Source: Candidatus Odyssella thessalonicensis L13 (GTDB taxonomy: Bacteria; Pseudomonadota; Alphaproteobacteria; Paracaedibacterales; Paracaedibacteraceae). From it: DNA of 64,000 nucleotides. The number at the start of each line of letters is the position of its first letter. The stretch's first letter is position 1. The notes under the pieces were generated by a model. The model was not told the DNA's origin, did not search any database, and saw nothing but the letters and a program-made list of their open reading frames with translations. The stretch covers positions 123,903 to 187,902 of the forward strand of contig NZ_AEWF01000005.1 of NCBI RefSeq assembly GCF_000190415.1, written 5' to 3'. A program made the position numbers and the translations under genes. This document shows, piece by piece, positions 38,760 through 49,100 of this stretch.

Positions 38760-39050
38760 ATGTTATGCAAATTCTCTTTGAACCCTTCAGGGTTTCTCTT
38801 ACAGGAATCACCGACTATACTAGGTAAAGTTAATAACAACCATGTAAAAATCTCGAAGGTTCAGGGGGAGGTTACTCAGCATTCTCACGCGGAGTATGAT
38901 AAAGCAATAATAGTATTAAAAGGCTGCTTACAACTTTTTATTGAGCAGCAAGAAATTATTTTAAAGGAAAATGACCTTCTCATTATTCCTCGGGAAACTT
39001 TACATTCTGCGCGGGCAAACGAAGAAACTTGGGTGATGGTAATCGGTTAA
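38760..39050 (+). CDS. Small cupin-domain protein
   Basis: The 96-residue product is one cupin barrel: TQHSHAEYDKAIIVLKG, LFIEQQEIILKENDLLIIP, and ETLHSAR with the late His. Two His and Glu/Asp side chains could hold a metal. The start is ATG 38760, with AGGAGG eight bases upstream; the frame also extends to TTG 38736, which would leave the ribosome site inside the gene. An odd TCAAC-CTACA-GTTGA inverted repeat precedes it. Substrate unknown. Confidence 0.8.
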   Translation: MLCKFSLNPSGFLLQESPTILGKVNNNHVKISKVQGEVTQHSHAEYDKAIIVLKGCLQLFIEQQEIILKENDLLIIPRETLHSARANEETWVMVIG

Positions 39051-39158
39051 TTCTGAGGAATGATCAACAGTCAAAAGGAGCGGACATCCATAATGTCCGC
39101 CATCTATCTGTGAGCAATCCTTAATTGCTTTTATATTAATTCCCGGAAAGTAAGTAAG

Positions 39159-42100
39159 CTACTTCTCCTTCAGTTGCGCATATTCTCGTTTCTTTAGAAA
39201 GTAATATTCTAGCGCATCCTGTATTAACTCTAATCCGATATTTCCTCTCAAATCTATAGACTCAAGATTTTTTGCATTAGAAATTGCTGAAGCAACATTT
39301 TCATACCTCATTAATTGCTCATCGATATGAGATTGTTCGGCTTTATTAGTGTATTGAAGATATGGATAGGGGCCTCTTAAGCATAATCTTTTTAAAGAAG
39401 ACTGCTTTCGGATCATCGTTTCCAAACAATTAGATTCCATACGAACGTTCGCAAGATTGAGCTCTTCTAAATTAGACAAAATATATAGTCGATCACTAAT
39501 TAGGGCTAGAGGAATGGAAGAATCTGTAAGGTTGGCTAAAGTCAGTGCTTGCAGCTTGCTCCCTTTTACTATAACTTTTTTAGCAACCGTAGCTGAAATA
39601 AGGCCGCCTATAAGGCTGAAAGATTTTAGCCGTGTCCACAGTTTTAGTAAAGGCTCACAAAATCTCTCATCTCTCAAATCCCAATTATATAGGTACAAGC
39701 TCTCAAGTGAGTCTAGTGAGGCAGCCTGAGTAAGTATTTTTATACTTAAATCTATTTCTGCCTTATTATAGAGAAAAGTGCCATTAATCTTACGACCCTT
39801 ATAAGAACTTTCGTTTTTGTTCTTGCAGACTTCAACCCTTCCGAGTTTTAGATGTTGGATATTTCCTTGCTTGAGAACTTTTAATAGAGCTCCGCCTAAG
39901 CTAGGTGATAAAATATTATCTTTCAAATCTATCACATTTAACCAACGGATTACTTTAAACTTTTCTGCTATTTCCATCCGCGCTTTTATCTGTGTGGAAT
40001 TACAATCAAAAAGTCTCAAAGGCAATCTTCTATTAAAAGCATAAAGATGAGCTAAAGGAACCCAATCAGCAACAGGGGGTAGATCTCTATCGTTTTTAAC
40101 TAAGCAGAGGCTAGAAGGAAGCTTAACAGTGTTGAGAGAAGATTGATCTTTGTCGCCTGGATTAATGTTATCCTTAAATTGACTTAAAAATAATTGAGTC
40201 TCTTTGTCTAAGGGCTGAGCAAGACGGGAGATTTTAGGAACTTCTAAAAGCTTTATCAGAACTTGCAATGCGGTGAAAATGGCGAAGCTTCCTTTAGGAG
40301 AGTATGCTTCTAGGCATCTATTATAGGTATCTACCCACCGAACATTATCATATTGGCGCTGGTGCAGCTCCTCGTCCCGAGAAAGAGTTGTTTGCGTGAT
40401 AAGGCTAATGACTTTAGCCTTCTCTAGAAACGCATATTTTTCTTTAGCATTACAAAGAATCTCCCGAGCAACCTCATCTCCCATAGCAGTGTTTGACAAT
40501 TTATAATAATGCTCCCATGCCTTTCTGGGCAAAGAATTGGTTAAGGGACTACCTTCCTTTAGATCATATCTTCCTTGATAAGATAGACCGTCTATAGGTA
40601 CAAAAATACTTGCGACGTTGTCATTGAAGAAAGAAAGCATCCCGCCATGTTCACCTATTAGGCCAAAAAAGCTTCGATCGGGTGGGATTCGACATTCACT
40701 GATGTCGACTAATGCAATACTGCGAAGATAGACGGTTGTCTCTACATCTTTTTGGGGGTTTTCTGGACTGCTCTTTTTAACTTGTGAATTAATATGAGGG
40801 ACTCCTGACCATGAAGCATTAATAATGTAGCTCGTGTAAAAAGTCGAGGGTAGATCAGTGGGTGAAACTATTTCCATCTGATATCCTTTTTTGATTGGCC
40901 GGATATGTTGGATCCCGGATGAGCAATGAATAGTAATATTTTTTCTCTGTTTCAGTAGATGCTCCAACATTATTCCCAAGCCTACGGGTTGGAAACCGCG
41001 TTCTGGAGTATGTAATCCTCCGGCAAAATGGAGGTCAACTCCTAATGCCTCTAGCTCCTTCTTCTCAAGAATACGAAAAAATTCTTCAGGTTTTCCAAAT
41101 AATCTATTGGCCGTATCTTCACCCCACAGAGTTTTAAGTTCATCATAATATCTCTGATAAATATCTCTTAGCGCTTCATATTGCTGCATCAAAGTTGTAA
41201 ACTCTAATTGATGGTTAGAACGCGGAGTGTGAAGGCTTGCACGCGCTACTAGGAAATCAATTGCTTTTCGTGATGTTAGGAATAGTTCCGTTTGAAACAT
41301 CTGCCGGAATAAAATGGCACTCAGCAAACATTGTTGAGCAGTCAAGCCATCCTTAGGATATTCCCCTCCCAAATGAAGACGAGAAACCACCTTACTTGCA
41401 CCATTTAACAAATGAGCCTGCTTTTCAAAGATATGGATATCAAATAAGGGTTCTCTGTGTTTATCTTTGAGATTAGCAATTTGGAGCGCTGTTATGATTC
41501 CTGTCAGTCCGCCACCAATAATGGATATTTTAGGCCTTCCTTTCGTATAAAGTCTATGCTTGAGTAATGCATTTAGTTTTTTCTCGGGCAAAGCTTGGAA
41601 TGCAGGATACTTGTTCTCTAGAAAAAAATTAGCAAGAAAGTCGTGAGATGCGTTTTGACGAAGAGTTTTAATGCCTCTTCCCGGAAATTGATCCGACCCT
41701 GCACCAAACATATCAAATATGTAAGGATTTAAATGTTTGCCAGGATTGCTTCTCGGGAAATGTTTCCTAAGGGTCACATTTTGCTTTTCAAATTTATTAA
41801 AGGCTACATTGTGATGCTTATTTCTTTTAGAGATTAAAGAATCTTGTCTTGAAAAACGACGAGTAGTTATCTTCAAGCTATTTGTATACCATAATTTGTT
41901 ACTATTTAATTGTTTGGGGAGGGTAGAATTCTGAAGATGGCCCTGGATAACTATAAGAAAAAAGGCACTCTGAAAGATCCCCATTTTAAAAGCTAGACTG
42001 AAATACTTTAAAGTTTTTTCAAGTGTTTCTTGCTTTTTGTACCCACCCCACATGTGCAAACAAGCAAGATCATAAGCAGCTCTGCCTCTAACATATAAAT

Positions 42101-42959
42101 TATTACTCTCATTTTCTATTGCTTGAAGAAGCTCATGCTCTTTTTGTGAAAAAGTATATTGCTCGATTCTATCAGGTATATTCGACCAGAAGTATCCTCT
42201 TCTACTTTTATGGCCAATTTTTTCATTATTTAAAGAATAATTTACCAAAATATAGGCATCTGGGCAAATTTGCTCCTTATCTTGTTCAATTAGAATACGA
42301 GCTAAGTGCAATTCAGCCACATGACGCGAGCGTAAATTTTTAGCTATAAGAAGCTCAAAGAATTGCTTAATGCCATTGTTTTCTAATAGTAATGTTAGTT
42401 CTCTCTCACTTACCAAAATATTAATCAAACTGTTGAGTGCTCTCTCAGACTTATAATCTAATGCTAACAAGAACCAGTGCACTGCTTTAACATGATCTAC
42501 AAAGAAGACTGTATTACCAAAGTAATAAGCATTAGACATAAAGGATAAGCTTTCAGGAGTAGGAACTCTTATCACACTAGAATCTTGTTTACTTAACATA
42601 CCTCTTACTTTCTCGTCAAATTCATTAAGAAATTTGCTGCGAAAAGGAGGATTTATCCACTTTGCATTTAAAAGGACTAATAAGTTATCAAAACTTCCCT
42701 CTTTAATCGCTTTTTCACCATAATCGTATGCTTTCTTATTATTTGACTTAGCAGCATAATATGCACAAAGCAGTATATCTCCAAACTGGTTATCCTTATT
42801 CTCGTATTTTTTAGCAATAGATTTAATGTCTTCTTTTTTAAGGAGCTTTAGGACACTAGTAATTAAATTGGAAAATTTCGTATATTTTTCTTGTATATTT
42901 GCAGTTTCGATTTTATTTTCTGTGAGCTCTTTGGTTATCTCTTTTGAGATGTAGAGCAT
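39159..42959 (-). CDS. Large fusion: helical repeats, FAD-dependent oxidoreductase, leucine-rich repeats
   Basis: The 1266-residue protein combines three parts. About 1-360 is helical with Sel1/TPR-like pieces (AYYFGNTVFFVDHVKAVHWFLLALDY). About 475-900 is an FAD oxidoreductase with the dinucleotide motif SIIGGGLTGIITALQIANL, the acidic end IHIFEKQ, then SRLHLGGEYP and YIINASWSG as in DAO-type enzymes. About 950-1266 holds leucine-rich repeats (LESLYLYNWDLRD, LQALTLANL, LEELNLANVRM, LKRLCLRGPYP, LESIDLRGN). No signal peptide is visible. It follows the F-box protein by 35 bp in the same operon. A host-directed effector is likely but inferred. Confidence 0.8.
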   Translation of the reverse strand: MLYISKEITKELTENKIETANIQEKYTKFSNLITSVLKLLKKEDIKSIAKKYENKDNQFGDILLCAYYAAKSNNKKAYDYGEKAIKEGSFDNLLVLLNAKWINPPFRSKFLNEFDEKVRGMLSKQDSSVIRVPTPESLSFMSNAYYFGNTVFFVDHVKAVHWFLLALDYKSERALNSLINILVSERELTLLLENNGIKQFFELLIAKNLRSRHVAELHLARILIEQDKEQICPDAYILVNYSLNNEKIGHKSRRGYFWSNIPDRIEQYTFSQKEHELLQAIENESNNLYVRGRAAYDLACLHMWGGYKKQETLEKTLKYFSLAFKMGIFQSAFFLIVIQGHLQNSTLPKQLNSNKLWYTNSLKITTRRFSRQDSLISKRNKHHNVAFNKFEKQNVTLRKHFPRSNPGKHLNPYIFDMFGAGSDQFPGRGIKTLRQNASHDFLANFFLENKYPAFQALPEKKLNALLKHRLYTKGRPKISIIGGGLTGIITALQIANLKDKHREPLFDIHIFEKQAHLLNGASKVVSRLHLGGEYPKDGLTAQQCLLSAILFRQMFQTELFLTSRKAIDFLVARASLHTPRSNHQLEFTTLMQQYEALRDIYQRYYDELKTLWGEDTANRLFGKPEEFFRILEKKELEALGVDLHFAGGLHTPERGFQPVGLGIMLEHLLKQRKNITIHCSSGIQHIRPIKKGYQMEIVSPTDLPSTFYTSYIINASWSGVPHINSQVKKSSPENPQKDVETTVYLRSIALVDISECRIPPDRSFFGLIGEHGGMLSFFNDNVASIFVPIDGLSYQGRYDLKEGSPLTNSLPRKAWEHYYKLSNTAMGDEVAREILCNAKEKYAFLEKAKVISLITQTTLSRDEELHQRQYDNVRWVDTYNRCLEAYSPKGSFAIFTALQVLIKLLEVPKISRLAQPLDKETQLFLSQFKDNINPGDKDQSSLNTVKLPSSLCLVKNDRDLPPVADWVPLAHLYAFNRRLPLRLFDCNSTQIKARMEIAEKFKVIRWLNVIDLKDNILSPSLGGALLKVLKQGNIQHLKLGRVEVCKNKNESSYKGRKINGTFLYNKAEIDLSIKILTQAASLDSLESLYLYNWDLRDERFCEPLLKLWTRLKSFSLIGGLISATVAKKVIVKGSKLQALTLANLTDSSIPLALISDRLYILSNLEELNLANVRMESNCLETMIRKQSSLKRLCLRGPYPYLQYTNKAEQSHIDEQLMRYENVASAISNAKNLESIDLRGNIGLELIQDALEYYFLKKREYAQLKEK

Positions 42960-42994
42960 AATATTTCTAAGGCGCCAAGCAAACTTTGGCTTCT

Positions 42995-45277
42995 TCAGAT
43001 TATTTGGTAAGTTAAGTTTTTTCCTTTGTCAAGCAAGCTCTGAAAGAACGTATAAAAGTTCTCATTCACTTTCAAAACTCTCTCAAACTCTTGTTGCTGG
43101 CTCAAATGATAAGGGTAATAGGCGAATTGGGGAGGTAATAAAAAGACATCCCAGAACTTTACAATGATATTCTTTAATCCCTTTGATGAATGATTATATT
43201 TAAGCGTATTATTCTTATTATTATCTATAATATTTTTATAGAGGAAAATAAAAGTATCACTATAATCAACTTTATGTAGTGCAAGACAGTTTTCCGGAAT
43301 AACATCTTTGCTACCTAGCAATATAATATTATGATATCTCTGGAGATCTTTTAATAAGAGGAAGTTTTTCCTGTTGTCAGTTTGCTGTGTCGAATTCTGT
43401 AAAATTTTTAAATTACTGTATAAAAGCTCTTTAAGCTGCTCTAAGGGAAGCTCAACAGACCGAACTGGTACATTGCGCGATTGTTGGAAAACATCAAATA
43501 ATTCAATATAAATCTTAGATAGCAGTCTCGAATAAAGCTGTTGCTTAATTTCACTCTTGGAGGTTTTATGAGTGATAATATGATCAGCTAAGAGTAAAAA
43601 TAATTCTATAGTATTAGCATGCTTCTTTTCATTTTTTGGCCAAGTAAAAAGGTTAAAAGTTCTATCCCACTTAATAGCTAGCTGTTTTATCTTCAGCGGT
43701 ATACACGTTGAAGGATGTCTTTGAACGCGATCGCTATTGATCCTCATTGCCCACAATTTTAGCAGTTTATTATAAGCTTTACTTATTAGCTCTTCCTCAG
43801 GGCCAGCTTTGATCAAATCTGAGTTATTTGTGGCTTGGAAATGTCGAATAACTTTATATAGTGCCTCTTCTATAAGATAAAAGCGTTTATCGTTATCCTT
43901 TTTCTTTTTAGACCGTTTTCCATACCATTTTAGTCCAAGATGATAATAACCTAAGATATGATGTTCCTTAATAAGAGCACGGAAATATTTAGAGGCTCTG
44001 ATTGAATCATTTTTCTTTAAATATAAGCTACCAATTGCTGCTAGTGAATCCCTATCACCACAGCTAGCAGCATATTTTAAAATCTTTAAAGATAATTCTA
44101 TATCAGATTTAACAATATGGGAGGCTAGCTTGTGAGCTGCAGACAAGGATCCATTTTTAAATGCTAAAAAGAGATGGAAATCAGTTTCTCGGGGAAAAGG
44201 TTCAGAGTGCAGAGAAGTCAGATACTCCTGGGCCCTTATAAGCCCTTGCTTTGCTGCTTGTTGAGCATAATGGATACTTTTTTTAGTGTTAGATGATATT
44301 AGTCCCCCTGGACCATAAAGTACTGCTAAAATATCTTGTGCATATGGATGACCGCTTTCGGCTAAACTTTCTAATTCACTAAGCCATTTATAAGTATAGT
44401 TAAGGCGTGCGCCCAAAGGTGTTAAACCAGTGGTCAATATATTCTTTCCCACTGTTTGGAGATAACGTAAAAGTAAACCTGCAGCTATAGCATTATAGAG
44501 GGCTTGTCTGTCAAGTTCCTTATAAGCATTGATATCTCCTTTACAAGCCAGTTCATAGAGATCATTAAGTTTTACATCTGCCTCCTCTACTTTAACTTTA
44601 TAAAAATGAGGAAGAGACAGAGGGGAAGGGAATACCTTATCATTGTTGATTTTTAAAGCTTCAGCCACTTGAGGTATCAAATCTTCCAAAGAGGCAGTTG
44701 AGCCTTCGCGTTGAGAAATAGATTTTAATTCAATTTCTCCACTGCTGCTTTGGTAAATTGACCCTTTTTTATGGTAAACCCTTTGTATAAGAACAGCGCT
44801 GTTTGCTAAAACGGCATACTTATGTTGTTCCCAAATCTTATCAAGCTCCTCAATGTCTCCTTTAAAGTCAGCCTTTAACGTTCGCCAAGAAAGTATTTTC
44901 TCTGCCAAAGGCTTAAAGCAGGTATTAACTGACCGCATCTTTAGTAGACTTTTTTTATTGAGAAAACGGTAAATATTATAAATTATGTCTTCGGGCATAC
45001 CTTGCAAACAAGGATCAACCAAATGGCCTGAAATGAAGTACCTTTTTTCCTTTCTGCTGCATAATAATTTATCAGATGAGCCAGATCTCCAAGAATCTGA
45101 TCGGTTTGTACTTTCTTCACTTACTTCAGTATGTTGCTGCTTTTCGGGAAGGTCTCTTTTAAAAATACGAGGGTCTTCCATAGCCGTGGCCTGGCCTATA
45201 TTCGACATTACAAGACTTGTAATTAAGAAATAGGTGATAGATTTACGGATCCAACATTGATAATAAGAGTAATACAT
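42995..45277 (-). CDS. F-box and Sel1-repeat protein with signal peptide
   Basis: From ATG 45277 (AAGGA upstream) the product has about 760 residues; the frame extends further to 45346. Residues about 11-32 look like a signal sequence (KSITYFLITSLVMSNIGQATA). An F-box follows at about 93-135 (GMPEDIIYNIYRFLNKKSLL then VNTCFKPLAEK). The rest is rich in Sel1/TPR-like repeats (ESGHPYAQDILAVLYGPGG, YAQQAAKQGLIRAQEYL, AASCGDRDSLAAIGSLYL). F-box proteins in amoeba symbionts hijack the host SCF ubiquitin ligase; the combination with a signal peptide suggests export. The gene lies upstream of the FAD/LRR fusion. Confidence 0.8.
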   Translation of the reverse strand: MYYSYYQCWIRKSITYFLITSLVMSNIGQATAMEDPRIFKRDLPEKQQHTEVSEESTNRSDSWRSGSSDKLLCSRKEKRYFISGHLVDPCLQGMPEDIIYNIYRFLNKKSLLKMRSVNTCFKPLAEKILSWRTLKADFKGDIEELDKIWEQHKYAVLANSAVLIQRVYHKKGSIYQSSSGEIELKSISQREGSTASLEDLIPQVAEALKINNDKVFPSPLSLPHFYKVKVEEADVKLNDLYELACKGDINAYKELDRQALYNAIAAGLLLRYLQTVGKNILTTGLTPLGARLNYTYKWLSELESLAESGHPYAQDILAVLYGPGGLISSNTKKSIHYAQQAAKQGLIRAQEYLTSLHSEPFPRETDFHLFLAFKNGSLSAAHKLASHIVKSDIELSLKILKYAASCGDRDSLAAIGSLYLKKNDSIRASKYFRALIKEHHILGYYHLGLKWYGKRSKKKKDNDKRFYLIEEALYKVIRHFQATNNSDLIKAGPEEELISKAYNKLLKLWAMRINSDRVQRHPSTCIPLKIKQLAIKWDRTFNLFTWPKNEKKHANTIELFLLLADHIITHKTSKSEIKQQLYSRLLSKIYIELFDVFQQSRNVPVRSVELPLEQLKELLYSNLKILQNSTQQTDNRKNFLLLKDLQRYHNIILLGSKDVIPENCLALHKVDYSDTFIFLYKNIIDNNKNNTLKYNHSSKGLKNIIVKFWDVFLLPPQFAYYPYHLSQQQEFERVLKVNENFYTFFQSLLDKGKNLTYQII

Positions 45278-46179
45278 ACTTATAATTCCTTTTTTAAAAG
45301 ATTGGGGTTCTTCTAACCTTTTTATCAGTAATTGAGAAAAGATCATGGCATCTTTAAATGTTTGTATAAATTCTTGAAGGCTTAAATAATATTAGGCCAT
45401 GTATTTCTATATATAATTTTTGGCATTTATTATATTTATAAGTATATCTTCTCTCCTTCCTCTTTTCGTTTAACCGAAGAGAAGAATAGCTATCTGCTCC
45501 TTTTATTGAATCGCATTATTGTGTTTTCTGTAAGAACTTTACTAATACCTAGAGTTTTAAATATGCGCTTTTTATTGTCTTCTATAGAACCTCGATAACG
45601 TTTTACACAATCTCGTGCTCAATACATAATCTTAGGGGTTTACTCTAGAGTTCGGGCAGTCTCTCTAATATGCTACCTTTGCATACTTTGTTAATTGCTT
45701 AGTGCAGCGTATAAACTACTTTATTCTTCAATTTTGTGAAAGCTAGCCTTTAACAAAATTACATTTGTTCTCTTTATCACAATTATAGGGAATACCTCAT
45801 TTCCTATAATTTTGCAAGAATACATTTAAAAGTATTTTATAATTTCTTAATAACCCAGGGTTAAGATAAAAATTATTATCTAATGCCGTGAAGTTTTTAT
45901 TGCATATGTGTGCGCAGGATCACAGCTCAATTTTAAAAAGTTGAGAGCTTTATTAATGAGCGCAAAGATCGATGTTTTATCAGAGGGATAAATACCTTCT
46001 ATTTTTTAAGACTCACTTGTAGAGAGTGTGAAAGCTGGACTTAAAATAATTCTCTACCATTACCCCTACTTGTCATTAGTCTGGATGATAAGCAAATTGG
46101 TTAACCTTTATTAACAGTATATTATTTTACTTAAAATTAAGCAAAAATATTTATAAATAAGCCTTTTGTTGTTTAACAA
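45278..46179. other. Intergenic between effector operon and adhesin
   Basis: No gene is visible. It must hold the divergent promoters of the F-box operon and of the adhesin. No clear terminator or repeat is seen. Confidence 0.4.
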
Positions 46180-49100
46180 ATGCAAACCCTCAAGCTAAAA
46201 AAAATATTGGCAACTACCCTCACTCTGAGTACCTACTTTTCAATTGTGAAAGCTACTCAGACTTATAACGTTACTGTAGCTACTGATACACCAGCTAGTC
46301 CTACCATTGGAACAGCAGGCTCTGCTGGAAGCGGCTTTGATTTGCGCGGAGCCATTCTAACGGCTAATGCTTCTAACAACACAAATATTATCATTAACTT
46401 TAATTTTGGCAGTGCTCAAACAATTACTCTTGGTAATCATTTACCCATGATTTCTAATTACGATGGTACGAGCTCCAGCGCTGCTCCGATTAATAAAACC
46501 TGGACTTTCAATGGTAATAATAGAGTTACCATTAATGGTGCTAGTCTTTATCGTGGCTTTTTCTTAAGCCCTGTACCTACCTCAGCAGCACAAAATGACT
46601 TACCGTCGAGCGGCTATACCCAGCAGCTTAATGTAACTTTTAATGATATGATCATTCAAAATGTTTTAGCAAAAGGCGGTGATGGTCAGGGGGGCGGTAT
46701 GGGAGCAGGGGGAGCGGGCTTTGCAAATTCCTATACCAATCTCACGGTGAACAATGTTGTCTTTACTAACTGTAAAGCGCAAGGAGGTAATGGAGGCAGT
46801 AATGGTACTCTTTCATGTAGAGGGGGTGGTGGCCTGGTCAGTGCCGGTGGCAATGCCGGTGGTAGTGGTGGAGGGGGCCTTGGGGGAAAGGGGGGTGATA
46901 CTACAAATAACGGGACTGGCGGCGGCGGCGGCGGCATAGGCAATGCGGGTAGTGCTGCTAACGCTAGTGTAGGCGGCGGCGGCGGTGGGTTTGGTGGTAA
47001 TGGCATAGGTCAAATTCTTGGTACTGCTTTTACTGGTGCCACGGGGAGTAGCAATAGTGGAGGCGGTTCCGGTGGCGGTGTGAGTCCGAGCGGGGGTCAA
47101 GGAGGTTTGGGCGGCGGCGGGGGCGGTTCATCTAGTAGTGGAGCTGGTAGCTCTGGCGGGTTTGGCGGCGGGGGCGGCGGGGGCTATAGTTCTTCAGGCA
47201 GTGGCGGGTTTGGCAGCGGCGGCGGCGGCTGGAGTGGTGGTAGTGGTGGGGGGGGCAATGGCGGGTTTGGCGGCGGGGGTGGCTTTGGAAACGGAGGATT
47301 CGGCGGCGGTGCCGGCTATTTCAATGGTCCGGGATTTGGTGGTGGCGATGGAAGCTCAGCTACCAATTATGGAGGATCACTAAACCTCTATAATAACTTA
47401 GGAGGCGGTGGCGCTGGGTTCGGGGGAGCTTTATTCCTGCGGAATGGAGGAAGTCTGTCAATAATTGGTCCTGCTGTGTTTGGCCAAGGTACTCTGAATA
47501 GCGTAGCGGTCGGCTCAGGGGGTAGCGATTATCCTCCTATATTTGGTTCCAAGGTAGCCCCTTTGGCTATAGGACAAGATATATTTGTTATGGGTACTTC
47601 TTCAAGTGGGACCCCAGTGACATTAAACACTGCAGCAGGAGATATAACCTTTAATGGTTCTATTGGCGATGATAATGGGAACAGTTCATCTCTGGGGGCT
47701 AAATTAGTCGTCTCTGGGACTAACAAGGTTATTCTGAAAGCAGCTAGTACTTATATTGGAGGTACCGATGTCAACGCTGGAACGATCAATATTAGCAACA
47801 ACGCTGCTTTAGGCACCGGAACTGTCAAATTAGCAGCAACTACAATGTTGCAAGCAGGGGCGAACCTCAGTAATATTTCGAATGCTTTCAGCCTAGCTGG
47901 TAATACTACAATTGATAATCAAACTTATGATATGACTCTAGCTGGCAATATCACGAGTACAGGCGCTTACTCGCTTACTAAAATAAATTCTGGGACTTTG
48001 ACCTTATCAGGTATTAACAGTTACTCGGGCGGCACCATCGTTAATGCTGGAACCTTAGCCATAAGTAACTATCAAGCCTTGGGCACAGGTAACGTTTCCT
48101 TAGCTTCAGGCACTACGCTTGCACTGACAGGCAATATTACGTCGGCTAACCCCTTAGCAAATACTATCATCTTGACCGGCAATGCTACCATCGATAATGG
48201 TAGCTATACTGGCTATTTTAGTAATCCTTTTACTCATGCTTTCACAATAACTTTTCAAGGCAGTGGTACCACTGTTATCAGCGGCGCCAACACACCGTCT
48301 TCGACAACGATTGCGGCCGGCATCTTGGCTCTCAATACCGGGGCAAGTCTTGCCAATAGTATAAGCATTGCCAATGGCGCTACCTATGATATCAGTAATG
48401 GGGCCTCTAATCCTTCCTTAAGCAGCATCACCGCTGTTGCCGGTAGCAGTATAAATCTAGGTAATCAAAATTTATCTCTCAGCTCTGTAACTATCGCTGG
48501 CAATCTTCTGGATGGCGGCTTGAGCACTTTAACGGGGGCCAGTGTTACCAAGACAGGATCTGGAACGCTAACTTTATCGGGCACCAACACTTATAGTGGG
48601 GGTACGGCGATTCAACAAGGTACTGTCGTTATTGGTAATGCTAGCGCCTTAGGAAGTGGAGCTGTCACCTTAGGCACACTAAGTAATGCCGCAACCCTTC
48701 AATTTAGTGGCGCTTACACGTTGGCTAATGCAATCACTCTATCAACAGTCCAGACTAGTACGATTGATTTAAATAATTTCAACGCAACCTTAAGTGGAAT
48801 TATCTCTGGCGGCGGCGCCACATTAGCACTGGTCAATAGTGGTGCTAGTGCTAAGACTTTAACTTTATCTGGTGTTAATACTTACACAGGCACTACTTCG
48901 ATTGGAGCTTTAGTGACTGCGGCTCTAAGTGGTAGTGGGAGTTTAGGCAGTTCTAACTTAAGTTTTGCCGCTTCGAGTTCCATCTTCGATATTAGTGGCA
49001 TTACTCCTGCTTCTTTAACAGTGGGTGACTTAAATAGTGCTCAAGGACAAATCAATTTAGGAAGTAAGAATTTAAAATTTGGCAGCAGTACCACCACCGC

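Noticed and set aside
46731..47383. Several long open frames on both strands over the adhesin's Gly-rich block, including a Pro-rich minus-strand frame
   Set aside because: They are shadows of GGN codons: the plus-strand frame continues as one 2211-residue protein, and the others lack ribosome sites and family signatures.
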